Under the pieces are notes generated by a model. That model did no database searches, was not told the origin of the DNA, and worked only from the letters and a program-made list of their open reading frames with translations. The translations under genes were made by a program, and so were the position numbers. This document shows positions 7,142 through 15,365 of a DNA stretch of 64,000 nucleotides, one piece after another. Source of the stretch: SHLQ01 sp964562985. Lineage in GTDB: Bacteria; Actinomycetota; Acidimicrobiia; Acidimicrobiales; SHLQ01. Positions within the stretch are counted from its first letter, which is position 1, and every line of letters starts with the position of its first letter. The stretch lies in the NCBI GenBank assembly GCA_964562985.1, contig CAZLWE010000009.1:1-64000 (forward strand), read 5' to 3'.

Positions 7142-8350
7142 ATGGCCTCCGAACTCTTCGACCCGATGCTCGAGCTTGCGCTCGATCTAGCGAAGAAAGG
7201 ACAGCGCGCCAAGCCGCCGGTACCAGCGCCTCCGAGAGTGGCTCCGATCCTCAAGTTCAAGAAGATTTCCGCGAAGGCCAAAGAGGTCATCTACGAGACG
7301 GTCGACACCGACGCAGAGTTCCGAGGTCGCGTGGCCGCAGCGGCCACCGAAGCCAAGGTGGGCCGAATCGGGATGATGTTTCTTGAACGCCCCGACGGTT
7401 GGCAGAACTTCGTCGACACGATGGTCGAAGCGGCAGAGGAACCGGTTGTCGAGTCCTCCAGCCAGATCGCTCGGCTGGAGGATGCTGTCCGCGTAGCCGA
7501 AGGTTCCCGAGACGCTGCACGCTCTGACGTAGCGGAGGCCGACGAGCGGCTTCGGGCGCGCGACGAAGAGATCGAGCGGTTGCGAGGCGAGCTCGAAACG
7601 GCCCAGAGCGAACTCGCCAAGGTGCAGAAATCCAATGACGAACTCACCGCGCAACGTCAGCGCGCCGTCGGCGAACTGAAGCACACCGAGGAGGTGATGG
7701 TCCGCCACATTACCGAACGCAAAAGGCTCGAAGCGCTGGTGGCAACTATGACCGCGGCCCAGCTCTCGACCACCCACGTCGGGGGAGCGGTGACCAACGC
7801 CGAGGTGTGTTCGGCGCTCGACGACATGGAGGCAACGCTCAGCGAACTCCGCGAGCAGATGGAGTCGCTACGCGGGTCGGCAACTCCCGAAGCTGTGGCG
7901 GTGGAGCGGCGAGTTCCGCTTCCCGTGCCGCACGGGCTTTTCGACACCTCCGTCGAGTATGCGGAATACCTCTTCTCGATCCCAGCAATGACCGTGCTGA
8001 TCGATGGCTACAACGTCACCAAAGAAGCCGATCCGAATAAGGATCTCGATCTGCAACGTGAGTGGCTGCTCAATGGCCTCGCGGCGCTCGCTGCCCGCTG
8101 CGATGTGTCCTTTGAAGTGGTGTTCGATGGGGCCGATGTCACCGTGCCCAACGCTGCGGGGCGCAATGGGGTTCGCTGTAGATTCACCACCGCAGATGTC
8201 GAAGCCGACGACGAGATCATCGCGATGGTGGCTTCGATGGACCGCACAAAGCCGGTGACCGTCGTAAGTAGTGACAAGCGGGTGCGCGCTGGTGCCAATG
8301 CCGGGGGAGCGAACGTCCTCTACAGCCGCCAGCTCATAGACTTGCTCTAG
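7142..8350 (+). CDS. Coiled-coil protein with C-terminal YacP-type NYN (PIN-like) nuclease domain
   Basis: A 402-residue protein. Residues 1-100 are a small basic domain, about 100-250 form a charged heptad-rich coiled coil, and about 283-402 form an NYN domain. The NYN core is seen in VLIDGYNVTKEA (D288, N291), FEVVFDGADV, the acidic VEADDEIIAMV and VTVVSSDKRVRAGA, giving the spread-out aspartates of YacP/Rae1-like RNases. An RNA-processing role is expected from the family. It starts five bases after trpD and ends one base before the lipoprotein ATG, so it is transcribed with them. Confidence 0.82.
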   Translation: MASELFDPMLELALDLAKKGQRAKPPVPAPPRVAPILKFKKISAKAKEVIYETVDTDAEFRGRVAAAATEAKVGRIGMMFLERPDGWQNFVDTMVEAAEEPVVESSSQIARLEDAVRVAEGSRDAARSDVAEADERLRARDEEIERLRGELETAQSELAKVQKSNDELTAQRQRAVGELKHTEEVMVRHITERKRLEALVATMTAAQLSTTHVGGAVTNAEVCSALDDMEATLSELREQMESLRGSATPEAVAVERRVPLPVPHGLFDTSVEYAEYLFSIPAMTVLIDGYNVTKEADPNKDLDLQREWLLNGLAALAARCDVSFEVVFDGADVTVPNAAGRNGVRCRFTTADVEADDEIIAMVASMDRTKPVTVVSSDKRVRAGANAGGANVLYSRQLIDLL

Positions 8351-9400
8351 ATGAATATGCACTGGCGTAAAGCCCTCGGTTTCGTACTGTTCGCACTGGC
8401 GTTAGCCGCATGTGGAGGCGATGGCGAAGACGTCGCCAGCGACTCGGCCGAAGAAGAAGCCATAGTCGAAGAGTCCACAACCACAACTGCCCCCGAAACA
8501 ATCAGCACAACAACCACAGCGGCTCCCACAACGACAGCGCCGAGCACGACCGAAGCGTCCGCTGCCGAGGCACCATCGGCGGCCACGAGCGCTGGCGTTG
8601 CCGCCTTCGGCTCAGCGATCCTCAACCCCTCCAACATCGAGGGCGTCGGCGACGCTGAAACGGCCTGTGTGAGCGACCGTTTAGACGGTGTAGATACCGC
8701 GGTTGGCTTTGAGGGGCTCGAGATCGACGATCAAGTTCGTTCGATCGAAGCGGGCCTCGACTGTGCCGGCGAAGCGCTGCGGCCAGTATTCCTCGCCAGC
8801 TTCACCGGCAATGGGGGTGCGGACACAAACCTGCTCGATGCGATTGGCGCCGAGGCTGGCGACTGCTTCTTTGATGGCATCGCCGTCGACGACGCCGACC
8901 AGGCCAACCGAATCTCCGCGCTCGTGTATGCCAACGCGGAGCAGCCCGCACCCGAGGCTGCCGTCGTCCCAGGAGCCAACCTCCTCGCCGACTGCGCCGA
9001 CTTCAATGTGATCTTCACGGCGCTGGCCGGCGGCGACCCGACGTTGCAGGCGGGTATCGACCAAGCGTGTGTAGACGAGACGTTCGATCGTGACGCGGCA
9101 GTCAACCTCTACAGCATGCTGTTGGCAGAACCCGCCGCCCTCGACGGTGCCGAAGTTCCCGAATCGTTGAACGGCCTCTTCGCCTGCTTCAACATTGGTG
9201 AGCTCATCGCCCAACAGTTTGGCGGTACCGATGTGATCTCCGAGGAGTCAATCTCCTGTCTCAACGAAGTGTTCCAGTCACCTGAGGTCGTCGGTGGCCT
9301 CATCGGTGGAGGCGGCGGTGACCTGCCACCGGAGGTCCTCACCGGACTTTTCGGCTGCCTCGACTCCGAAGCCCTAGCCGGGTTGGTCGGCGGCAACTGA
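8351..9400 (+). CDS. Cysteine-rich secreted lipoprotein of unknown function
   Basis: The 349-residue protein opens with a lipoprotein signal: WRK, a hydrophobic stretch, and lipobox LALAAC with C21 as the lipidated residue. A Thr-rich linker of about 40 residues, typical of actinobacterial cell-wall-spanning segments, follows. The mature domain has eight cysteines in short recurring contexts (CVSDRL, CVDETF, CFNIGE, CLNEVF, CLDSEA), suggesting several related helical units stabilised by disulfides. The C-terminus is Gly-rich. ATG follows the upstream TAG directly. No family recognised. Confidence 0.85.
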   Translation: MNMHWRKALGFVLFALALAACGGDGEDVASDSAEEEAIVEESTTTTAPETISTTTTAAPTTTAPSTTEASAAEAPSAATSAGVAAFGSAILNPSNIEGVGDAETACVSDRLDGVDTAVGFEGLEIDDQVRSIEAGLDCAGEALRPVFLASFTGNGGADTNLLDAIGAEAGDCFFDGIAVDDADQANRISALVYANAEQPAPEAAVVPGANLLADCADFNVIFTALAGGDPTLQAGIDQACVDETFDRDAAVNLYSMLLAEPAALDGAEVPESLNGLFACFNIGELIAQQFGGTDVISEESISCLNEVFQSPEVVGGLIGGGGGDLPPEVLTGLFGCLDSEALAGLVGGN

Positions 9401-9447
9401 AACTCAACACAATCTGGCTGTCACACCGCATCTCTAGTGTTTGGGTC

Positions 9448-9648
9448 ATGGCTACCGACTCGATCACCATCGACTGCGACACATGCATTATGAAAGACAC
9501 CGACGCCTGCGGCGATTGCGTTGTCACTTACCTCTGCGAGCGAGAGCCCGAAACCGCCGTGGTTATCGACCTGGCCGACTTCCGGGCAATGAAGGCGCTC
9601 GCTGACGCCGGGTTGGTCCCCGAGTTGCGCCACACCACTTCCACCTAG
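9448..9648 (+). CDS. Small CxxC-type conserved protein
   Basis: A 66-residue protein with CDTCIMKDTDACGDCVVTYLC near the N-terminus split into CxxC and CxxC pairs plus a further Cys, a pattern suited to a zinc ribbon or small Fe-S site, followed by a helical C-terminal half. I recognise it only as a small conserved actinobacterial type. It stands 39 bases upstream of queG on the same strand; whether it supports that Fe-S enzyme is speculation. Confidence 0.72.
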   Translation: MATDSITIDCDTCIMKDTDACGDCVVTYLCEREPETAVVIDLADFRAMKALADAGLVPELRHTTST

Positions 9649-9687
9649 GCGGCCAGCCAATACGGCGGCAGCCAATACACTGCCGGG

Positions 9688-10719
9688 GTGGACTCGGTGC
9701 TGCTGAAATCCGAGCTGGCCGAGATCGCGGATCAGCACTCGATCGATCGGATCGGCTTTTGTACCGCTGCGGTGTTCGAAGATGTCCGTGAAGTGCTGCA
9801 CTCGCGAAAGGCCGCTGGTCTCAGCGCCGATATGGCCTTCACCTACCGCAACCCCGATAGAGCCACCGACCCTAACCGCTCCTTAGTGGGCGCGAAGTCA
9901 CTCGTGGTTGGCGCACGCTCGTATCGTCGCCAAACACCCGCCGGCGATGACCTCGGCCCCGCGGCACAGGTGGCCGAGTACGTGTGGGAAGAGCACTACC
10001 TGGCACTTCGTGCCGGTCTCGACGCCATCGGGGAACGCCTGCGTGCAGACGGCTGGAAAACACGGACCCTCATCGACGACAACGCGCTCGTCGACCGAGC
10101 CGCCGCCCACCGTGCGGGGATCGGCTGGTGGGGCAAGAGCGCCAACATCCTCGTTCCCGAGATCGGCAGCAAAGTCGTGCTCGGATCGGTGGTCACCGAC
10201 GCCCCGCTCGCCACGGCCGACACCCCGATCGCCGATCAGTGTGGAACCTGTCGCCGATGCATCGACGCCTGCCCGACCGGCGCCATCGTCGCCGACGGTG
10301 TGATCGACGCCAACCGCTGCCTGGCCTGGCTCGTCCAAGCGACGGGCGACTTTCCACTCGAGTACCGCTCCGCCCTAGGTGGCCGCATCTACGGTTGCGA
10401 CGAATGTCAGGCAACATGCCCTCCCAACCTCGTCGCTGACCGACGTGAACCGCCACCGGTCACCGACGGCGAAACGCAGGTGGCCGTGACCGAACTCTTG
10501 ACTCTTGACGACGACGCTCTCATGGAACGCTTTGGGGCTTGGTACATCCCCAAGCGGGACCCTCGCTACCTCCGACGAAACGCACTGGTGGTTCTGGGCA
10601 ACGTTGGCGACGCAGACTCGCCGGTCGTGCGAGATCTCGTGACCGACTACTTGGCTTCCGACGATGAACTCTTAGTCGAACACGCCACGTGGGCCGCTAC
10701 CGAGTTAGGTCTCCAATGA
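9688..10719 (+). CDS. queG: Epoxyqueuosine reductase
   Basis: A 343-residue cobalamin/Fe-S enzyme that reduces epoxyqueuosine to queuosine in the wobble position of tRNAs. Two ferredoxin-like clusters are visible: CGTCRRCIDACPTGAI and, later, YGCDECQATCP. The N-terminal cobalamin-binding part includes GARSYRR and the active-site region DNALVDRAAAHRAGIGWWGK typical of QueG. A C-terminal HEAT-like helical tail ends the protein. GTG 9688 is the likely start. Its stop overlaps the glycosyltransferase ATG (ATGA). No other queuosine genes are seen, so the precursor pathway must lie elsewhere or be replaced by salvage. Confidence 0.94.
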   Translation: MDSVLLKSELAEIADQHSIDRIGFCTAAVFEDVREVLHSRKAAGLSADMAFTYRNPDRATDPNRSLVGAKSLVVGARSYRRQTPAGDDLGPAAQVAEYVWEEHYLALRAGLDAIGERLRADGWKTRTLIDDNALVDRAAAHRAGIGWWGKSANILVPEIGSKVVLGSVVTDAPLATADTPIADQCGTCRRCIDACPTGAIVADGVIDANRCLAWLVQATGDFPLEYRSALGGRIYGCDECQATCPPNLVADRREPPPVTDGETQVAVTELLTLDDDALMERFGAWYIPKRDPRYLRRNALVVLGNVGDADSPVVRDLVTDYLASDDELLVEHATWAATELGLQ

Positions 10720-11849
10720 CCGGGAGACACCTGCTCGTCACCAACGACTTCCCGCCCAAGTTGGGTGGTATTCAGCACTACCTCTGGGAGCTCTGGCGAC
10801 GCCTCGACCCCAAACGATTCGAGGTCCACACCACCCCCTATGCGGGTGATGGCGCATTCGACGCCGAACAGGATTACCGCATCGTCCGAAGCCCCGAACC
10901 GTGGTTGGCGCCCTACCCATGGCTGGCCAAGCGCCTCGACTCCGCTGCACGCAACTTCGACGCCGATCTCCTCGTCATCGATCCCGCGGTGCCGCTCGGC
11001 ATCATCGGCCCGTTTCTCGAACGTCCCTATGCGGTCGTGCTCCACGGAGCGGAGGTCACCGTGCCCGGACGCATCCCGGGAAGTCGCCAAGCGTTGGCTC
11101 GGGTGCTCGACAAAGCGGTCGGCGTGATCTCGGCAGGGGAGTATGCACTCGACGAAGCCGAACGTGCGGTCGGTCGGGAACTCCACAACGTCGTGATTCC
11201 GCCAGGTGTCGATGTCGACCGTTTCCACCCGCTCGCGGACGATGCTCACCACGACATCCGGTCGAAGTTCGCCATCGCTGCTGACGCCCCGCTGGTCGTC
11301 AGCGTGTCCCGGCTCGTTCCCCGCAAAGGTATGGACACGCTCATCGCCGCGGCCTCGCGCCTGCAGCGCCAGTTCCCCGACCTCGTGGTGTGTATCGCTG
11401 GCGATGGCCGCGATCGCGCCCGTCTGCAGCGTCGTATCGACGTGCTCAAGGCGCCGGTACGGCTTCTCGGACGGATCAGCGACGACGACAAGGCGGCCCT
11501 ACTCAGTGCCGCCGACGTGTTTGCCATGTTGTGCCGGAACCGTTGGGGCGGGCTCGAACAAGAAGGGTTTGGCATCGTCTTCGTCGAGGCCGCCGCCGCA
11601 GGCACCCCACAGGTCGCCGGAGATTCCGGCGGGGCGGGCGAGGCGGTCGTGGATGGCGAGACCGGCGTGGTGGTCGCTGCCGACGCACTGGTCGGCGATG
11701 TCACCTCCGCAATCGCAGAACTCCTGGCCGATCCGCAACGGTGCACGGAGATGGGGGCCGCGTCCCGGCGCCGGGCCGAAACCGAATTCTCCTACGATGT
11801 CTTGGCGATGCAACTCCAATCCACCCTCGACGACTGGGCCACGCAATGA
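10716..11849 (+). CDS. GT4 glycosyltransferase, PimB-like mannosyltransferase
   Basis: A 377-residue GT-B enzyme. VTNDFPPKLGGIQHYLWEL at the N-terminus is the signature of actinobacterial PimB/MgtA-type mannosyltransferases; SRLVPRKGMDTLI and the donor-site EQEGFGIVFVEAAAAGTP follow. The expected role is transfer of mannose from GDP-mannose to phosphatidylinositol mannosides or a related glycolipid at the inner membrane face. ATG 10716 is chosen because it overlaps the queG stop by four bases. Its own stop overlaps the next gene the same way. Confidence 0.87.
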   Translation: MTGRHLLVTNDFPPKLGGIQHYLWELWRRLDPKRFEVHTTPYAGDGAFDAEQDYRIVRSPEPWLAPYPWLAKRLDSAARNFDADLLVIDPAVPLGIIGPFLERPYAVVLHGAEVTVPGRIPGSRQALARVLDKAVGVISAGEYALDEAERAVGRELHNVVIPPGVDVDRFHPLADDAHHDIRSKFAIAADAPLVVSVSRLVPRKGMDTLIAAASRLQRQFPDLVVCIAGDGRDRARLQRRIDVLKAPVRLLGRISDDDKAALLSAADVFAMLCRNRWGGLEQEGFGIVFVEAAAAGTPQVAGDSGGAGEAVVDGETGVVVAADALVGDVTSAIAELLADPQRCTEMGAASRRRAETEFSYDVLAMQLQSTLDDWATQ

Positions 11850-12289
11850 CCGCCCCGAGAGGCGAGCGGGTGAGTAATGGTGAAATGTTGCTGCGGGTCG
11901 ATATTGCAGTCACGGTTGCGATCACGGCGCTGAGCGCGTTGACGTTTCTTCTCGCTGATCGACTCGACCTCATCTTCGCGGTTGTGAGCGCCGTGTTGTT
12001 CTTCGTCGGGTCGGCCTTGATGGCGCTCGGGCTGTGGAATGGAATCCAACGATCTCGCATCGAAGACGTCACGCTCGTCGGCTTGGCGGCGATCTCCAAG
12101 AGCCACGTACCGGCCCGAGTGCGAAACACCTTGTGGGCCATGCTGGTGATCCAAGTGGCCGTCACGTTGGGGTTCGCTTCGCTACGTGCTTTCACCCAGC
12201 AAGCCTTCGGAATTTTGGCCCCAACATTCGGCTTGGGCGTAGCGATTCTCTGGAGCTCGCGATTTGGGTCATTCCATCCGCGGAATTGA
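11846..12289 (+). CDS. Four-helix integral membrane protein, unknown
   Basis: A 147-residue protein with four hydrophobic segments: about residues 17-35, 40-62, 92-110 and 120-137. The same frame is open far upstream inside the glycosyltransferase gene, but ATG 11846 overlapping that stop (ATGA) is the sensible start; GTG 11870 is an alternative. No catalytic motifs or family recognised. Coupling to a glycosyltransferase hints at envelope function, without direct evidence. Confidence 0.75.
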   Translation: MTAPRGERVSNGEMLLRVDIAVTVAITALSALTFLLADRLDLIFAVVSAVLFFVGSALMALGLWNGIQRSRIEDVTLVGLAAISKSHVPARVRNTLWAMLVIQVAVTLGFASLRAFTQQAFGILAPTFGLGVAILWSSRFGSFHPRN

Positions 12290-12347
12290 GCGTTTTTCTG
12301 ACGCGGTTGGGATACTGTGCGAGTAGCGGTAAAAACTGGGGGCCCAG

Positions 12348-12797
12348 ATGACCGACCACGCTGCAGAACGAACCGAAATCGAGGCCAGTCCCGAGGCGTG
12401 TTTTGCGGTCGCAACCGACTTTGAGAAGTACCCGGAATGGGCCACCGACGTCAAAGAAGTCTCGGTTATTGCGAGCGACGACGACGGTCGTGGTGGCGAC
12501 GTGTCATTCCGGGTCGCGGCGATGGGTCGATCAACTTCGTACACCCTGCGCTATAGCTACGGTTCGAACCCCCTGCGAATGTCCTGGCGCTTGATCGAGG
12601 GCGATGTCATGGAACGCATCGACGGCGAGTATGAGTTCGTCCCGGTCGACGGCGGGTCGCGCTGCGAAGTTTTGTACTACGTTTCGATCGACATGCTCGT
12701 TCCGCTCCCCGGCTTCGTCAAGCGTCGCGCTGAAGCCAAGATCCTCCACGCCGCGCTTGACGACCTAAAGAAGCGTGTCGAGACGGTAGAGGTGTGA
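12348..12797 (+). CDS. SRPBCC (START-like) family protein
   Basis: A 149-residue single-domain protein. The opening TEIEASPEACFAVATDFEKY and the closing amphipathic helix with an Arg/Lys-rich end are characteristic of the polyketide cyclase/dehydrase and lipid-transport SRPBCC group, which folds around a hydrophobic ligand cavity. Ligand unknown. Its stop overlaps the next start by four bases (GTGA), so the two proteins are probably made together. Confidence 0.82.
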   Translation: MTDHAAERTEIEASPEACFAVATDFEKYPEWATDVKEVSVIASDDDGRGGDVSFRVAAMGRSTSYTLRYSYGSNPLRMSWRLIEGDVMERIDGEYEFVPVDGGSRCEVLYYVSIDMLVPLPGFVKRRAEAKILHAALDDLKKRVETVEV

Positions 12798-14086
12798 GTG
12801 TCGACCAACACCGAGTCGATGAGGTCCGCGAGCGTCTTCGCGCGGCCGACCGAAGCCCATTTCGCCACGACCCAGCTATTCGGCTCGTGGAACTTGATTC
12901 CCCCCGCCAAGAGGCCGCGCTTGGGTTTCATCCTCGCGTCGCAGTCCTTGCGGGGCTGAGCGAGGCTGCGCAACAGGCGTTGGCGTCAACCGTCGATGCC
13001 ATACGAGTGCGGAATCCGAACCTCGGCCTAACCGGACGGGTCGAAACACATGGCCGACGCCGGCCATTTACGATGCTCGATCGCCTCCAGTTCCAACCCG
13101 GGCAAGGAATCGACGCTCGTGTGACGTTCGTCAGCGCTCCCGAGGCAACGTTGTACGTTGAAGTCGCCAAGAGCACCGAGCGGGCGATCCTGGTTTCCGC
13201 AGCGGAATTGCGTGGTGCCGACGACCGCGCCGCAGAGATCGACCTGCAACGCGAGGAACTAACTGCGTCGATTGAATCGACGTCGGTGGCAATGGTTCAC
13301 GGCGATGAACGGGCGGAGTTGGTCGCGGCTATCGACGAGGTCCTCCTTCCGTCCGAGACAATTGAGGCGCTCCAAGTTGGGCTAGATAAGGTCACGACTG
13401 ATCCGCAACGTGTCGAACTCCAAGGGGCCCTCGAACAAGCCGAGGCGGCCAAGGCGCGAGTACTTCCCGGTGACGGTGCGCAGGCGGCCCTCCTCGCAGA
13501 TCTCGCCATCGCCGAAGCCGATGGGACACTCGCCTCCTACGACGTCATGGCCGATGGTCCGGCCGCCAAGCTGCACCACCAGCTGCTCGACCTCGGACTC
13601 GGCGGCGCATCCGATCAAGCTCCTCGGATCGCCGAGCGCATCATTGCTGAGTCGCTCGAGCTTCGCGACATGCGCCACTCGTTGAACAAGGAACTGGGCG
13701 AAACCAACGTCCCCGAGCCGATCGACGACGAAGACTCCCTCCTCGACCTCCGCCAAAAGATCGACGCGCAACGAATACGAATCCAACGACGGCTCCGTGC
13801 CCAGCAGCAGTTGCTTGCGATCGCCCAAGCCACCGTCGCGGAGATCAGCGGTCGCGGCGACGCTGGAACGTCGGCCGGTGACCTTTCACCGGTACTTATC
13901 GAAGAGCCGCTCGCTGATCTGCCGTCCGAGCTGAACGGGGCGGTCCTGTCGATGCTCCTGCGACACAGCGCACACCGACAAATCATCTGTATCTCCGACC
14001 AGCGCCTCATCCAGAACTGGGTGAGTTCGGTCACCGGTCGTGCTGGGTGGACCGAAGCACACGGCTGGTTTTTACGCCAGGGCTAA
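12794..14086 (+). CDS. Coiled-coil protein, possibly a degenerate ATPase-like partner of the SRPBCC gene
   Basis: A 430-residue protein from GTG 12794. Long charged helical stretches cover about residues 125-350 (many E/A/R/Q heptads). The last 60 residues contain LPSELNGAVLSMLLRHSAHR then QIICISDQRLIQNW, loosely like the D-loop/switch end of SMC-type ABC ATPases. No Walker A motif is visible, so it is not a complete ATPase. The N-terminal third is not recognised. Overlap with the SRPBCC gene argues for a shared process. Confidence 0.7.
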   Translation: MSVDQHRVDEVRERLRAADRSPFRHDPAIRLVELDSPRQEAALGFHPRVAVLAGLSEAAQQALASTVDAIRVRNPNLGLTGRVETHGRRRPFTMLDRLQFQPGQGIDARVTFVSAPEATLYVEVAKSTERAILVSAAELRGADDRAAEIDLQREELTASIESTSVAMVHGDERAELVAAIDEVLLPSETIEALQVGLDKVTTDPQRVELQGALEQAEAAKARVLPGDGAQAALLADLAIAEADGTLASYDVMADGPAAKLHHQLLDLGLGGASDQAPRIAERIIAESLELRDMRHSLNKELGETNVPEPIDDEDSLLDLRQKIDAQRIRIQRRLRAQQQLLAIAQATVAEISGRGDAGTSAGDLSPVLIEEPLADLPSELNGAVLSMLLRHSAHRQIICISDQRLIQNWVSSVTGRAGWTEAHGWFLRQG

Positions 14087-14107
14087 CCTGCGCGAACCTT
14101 TCAGGCA

Positions 14108-15046
14108 ATGTTGATTGTTGGATTTGATGTTGGGGGCACGAACGTGCGGGGCGTAGCACTACGCCCAGGCGAGTCTGAACCCCTCGCTATTCGACGGTCA
14201 CGAACCCGGCCCGACGGCGCGGTGCTAGTCGAGACCATCGTGGAGGTGACCAACCAACTCGTGGCCGATGTTGGTGAACCTGTCGACGCGGTCGGCTTGG
14301 GCATGGCGGCGCTCATGGATTCGTCGGGCATCTTTCGGTATGCCCCAAATATCCCCGGTGTCGTGAACTACCCACTGGTCGACAACGTAAAGGCGCAGCT
14401 CAACGTGCCGGTCATTGCCGAAAACGACGCCACCACCGCCACCTGGGCCGAAGCTCAGCTAGGTGCGGGTCGAGGTTACGACGACATGGCGTTCGTCGCG
14501 CTAGGCACCGGTATTGGTACGGGCTTTGTTCTCGGCGGCAAGCTCCATCGGGGCGCGCACGGGTATGCCGGCGAAGCGGGCCACATGACGATCCAGCGAG
14601 ATGGCCCCGAACACATCACGGGAGCGCACGGCCCCTGGGAGTACTTTGCATCGGGGAACGGTCTCGGAATTCTGGCTCGCAGGTGGGCAGCTGAAGGTCG
14701 CCTAGATGCGGCAGTCGAGCTGGCCGGATCAGTGGCTGATGTACGAGGAGAGCATGTTCAACAGCTCCTCGACGCGGGTGAGCCGGGAATCGAGGCCCTG
14801 ATCCGTCGCTTCTCTCACGATGTGGCCGTCGGAATGGCCGACCTCGTATACGTGCTCGATCCCGAAGTCTTCGTCCTCGGTGGCGGGCTGGTCGATCTCG
14901 GCGAAATGCTTCGTGCCAACGTCGAGAAGAGCCTCGCCGAGCGGATCCTTGGTGCCCAGTACCGACCTGCAGTACCGGTCGTGCTCGCCGAACTCGGCTC
15001 CTATGCCGGAGCGATCGGCGCCGCGCTTCTCGCCGCAGAGCTATAG
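14108..15046 (+). CDS. ROK-family sugar kinase (glucokinase-like)
   Basis: A 312-residue kinase. GFDVGGTNVRGVAL is the phosphate-binding loop, ENDATTATWAEAQLGAGRG contains the catalytic Asp, and LGTGIGTGFVLGGKLHRG and GEAGHM follow as in ROK glucokinases. The ROK zinc signature CxCGxxGCxE is replaced by HITGAHGPWE, so all three cysteines are absent while the Gly and Glu frame is kept. Phosphorylation of glucose or a related hexose is expected. It ends seven bases before the tandem repeat array. Convergent with glpK. Confidence 0.88.
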   Translation: MLIVGFDVGGTNVRGVALRPGESEPLAIRRSRTRPDGAVLVETIVEVTNQLVADVGEPVDAVGLGMAALMDSSGIFRYAPNIPGVVNYPLVDNVKAQLNVPVIAENDATTATWAEAQLGAGRGYDDMAFVALGTGIGTGFVLGGKLHRGAHGYAGEAGHMTIQRDGPEHITGAHGPWEYFASGNGLGILARRWAAEGRLDAAVELAGSVADVRGEHVQQLLDAGEPGIEALIRRFSHDVAVGMADLVYVLDPEVFVLGGGLVDLGEMLRANVEKSLAERILGAQYRPAVPVVLAELGSYAGAIGAALLAAEL

Positions 15047-15052
15047 CTTGTT

Positions 15053-15260
15053 GCAATCGCCGAGCGGCTCCGCCGCGATTTTCGGCGTTCGCAACTGCGC
15101 ANNNNNNNNNNNNNNNNNNNNNNNNNNNNNNNNNNNNNNNNNNNNNNNNNNNNNNNNNNNNNNNNNNNNNNNNNNNNNNNNNNNNNNNNNNNNNNNNNNN
15201 NCTACTCGCTGCAATCACAGCTTCGTCGCTGCGCTCCTCTGGCTGTTCTGCAGATCATGA
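15053..15260. repeat. 108-bp tandem repeat, first unit, interrupted by the assembly gap
   Basis: Bases 15053-15101 plus 15202-15260 make one 108-base unit if the Ns are removed, identical to the following unit over 104 bases. It contains the inverted repeat AATCGC/GCGATT enclosing a GC-rich centre. It fills the space between two convergent genes. Confidence 0.85.
15102..15201. other. Assembly gap (100 N)
   Basis: Exactly 100 Ns, the conventional placeholder for a gap of unknown size. The flanks join seamlessly into the 108-bp repeat, so the true content is probably zero or a whole number of further units. Confidence 0.97.
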
Positions 15261-15364
15261 GCAATCGCCGAGCGGCTCCGCCGCGATTTTCGGCGTTCGC
15301 AACTGCGCACTACTCGCTGCAATCACAGCTTCGTCGCTGCGCTCCTCTGGCTGTTCTGCAGATC
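15261..15364. repeat. 108-bp tandem repeat, second unit
   Basis: Identical to the first unit over 104 bases and ending in CTGCAGATC one base before the glpK stop codon. With the first unit it occupies the whole intergenic stretch 15047-15365, where no gene is seen. Confidence 0.9.
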
Positions 15365-15365
15365 T

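Noticed and set aside
12561..12572. GGTTCGAACCCC, similar to a tRNA T-loop
   Set aside because: Lies inside the SRPBCC gene, and no acceptor or anticodon stems surround it.
15053..15364. CRISPR array at the repeated units
   Set aside because: Units are direct 108-base tandem copies with no variable spacers and no cas genes nearby.
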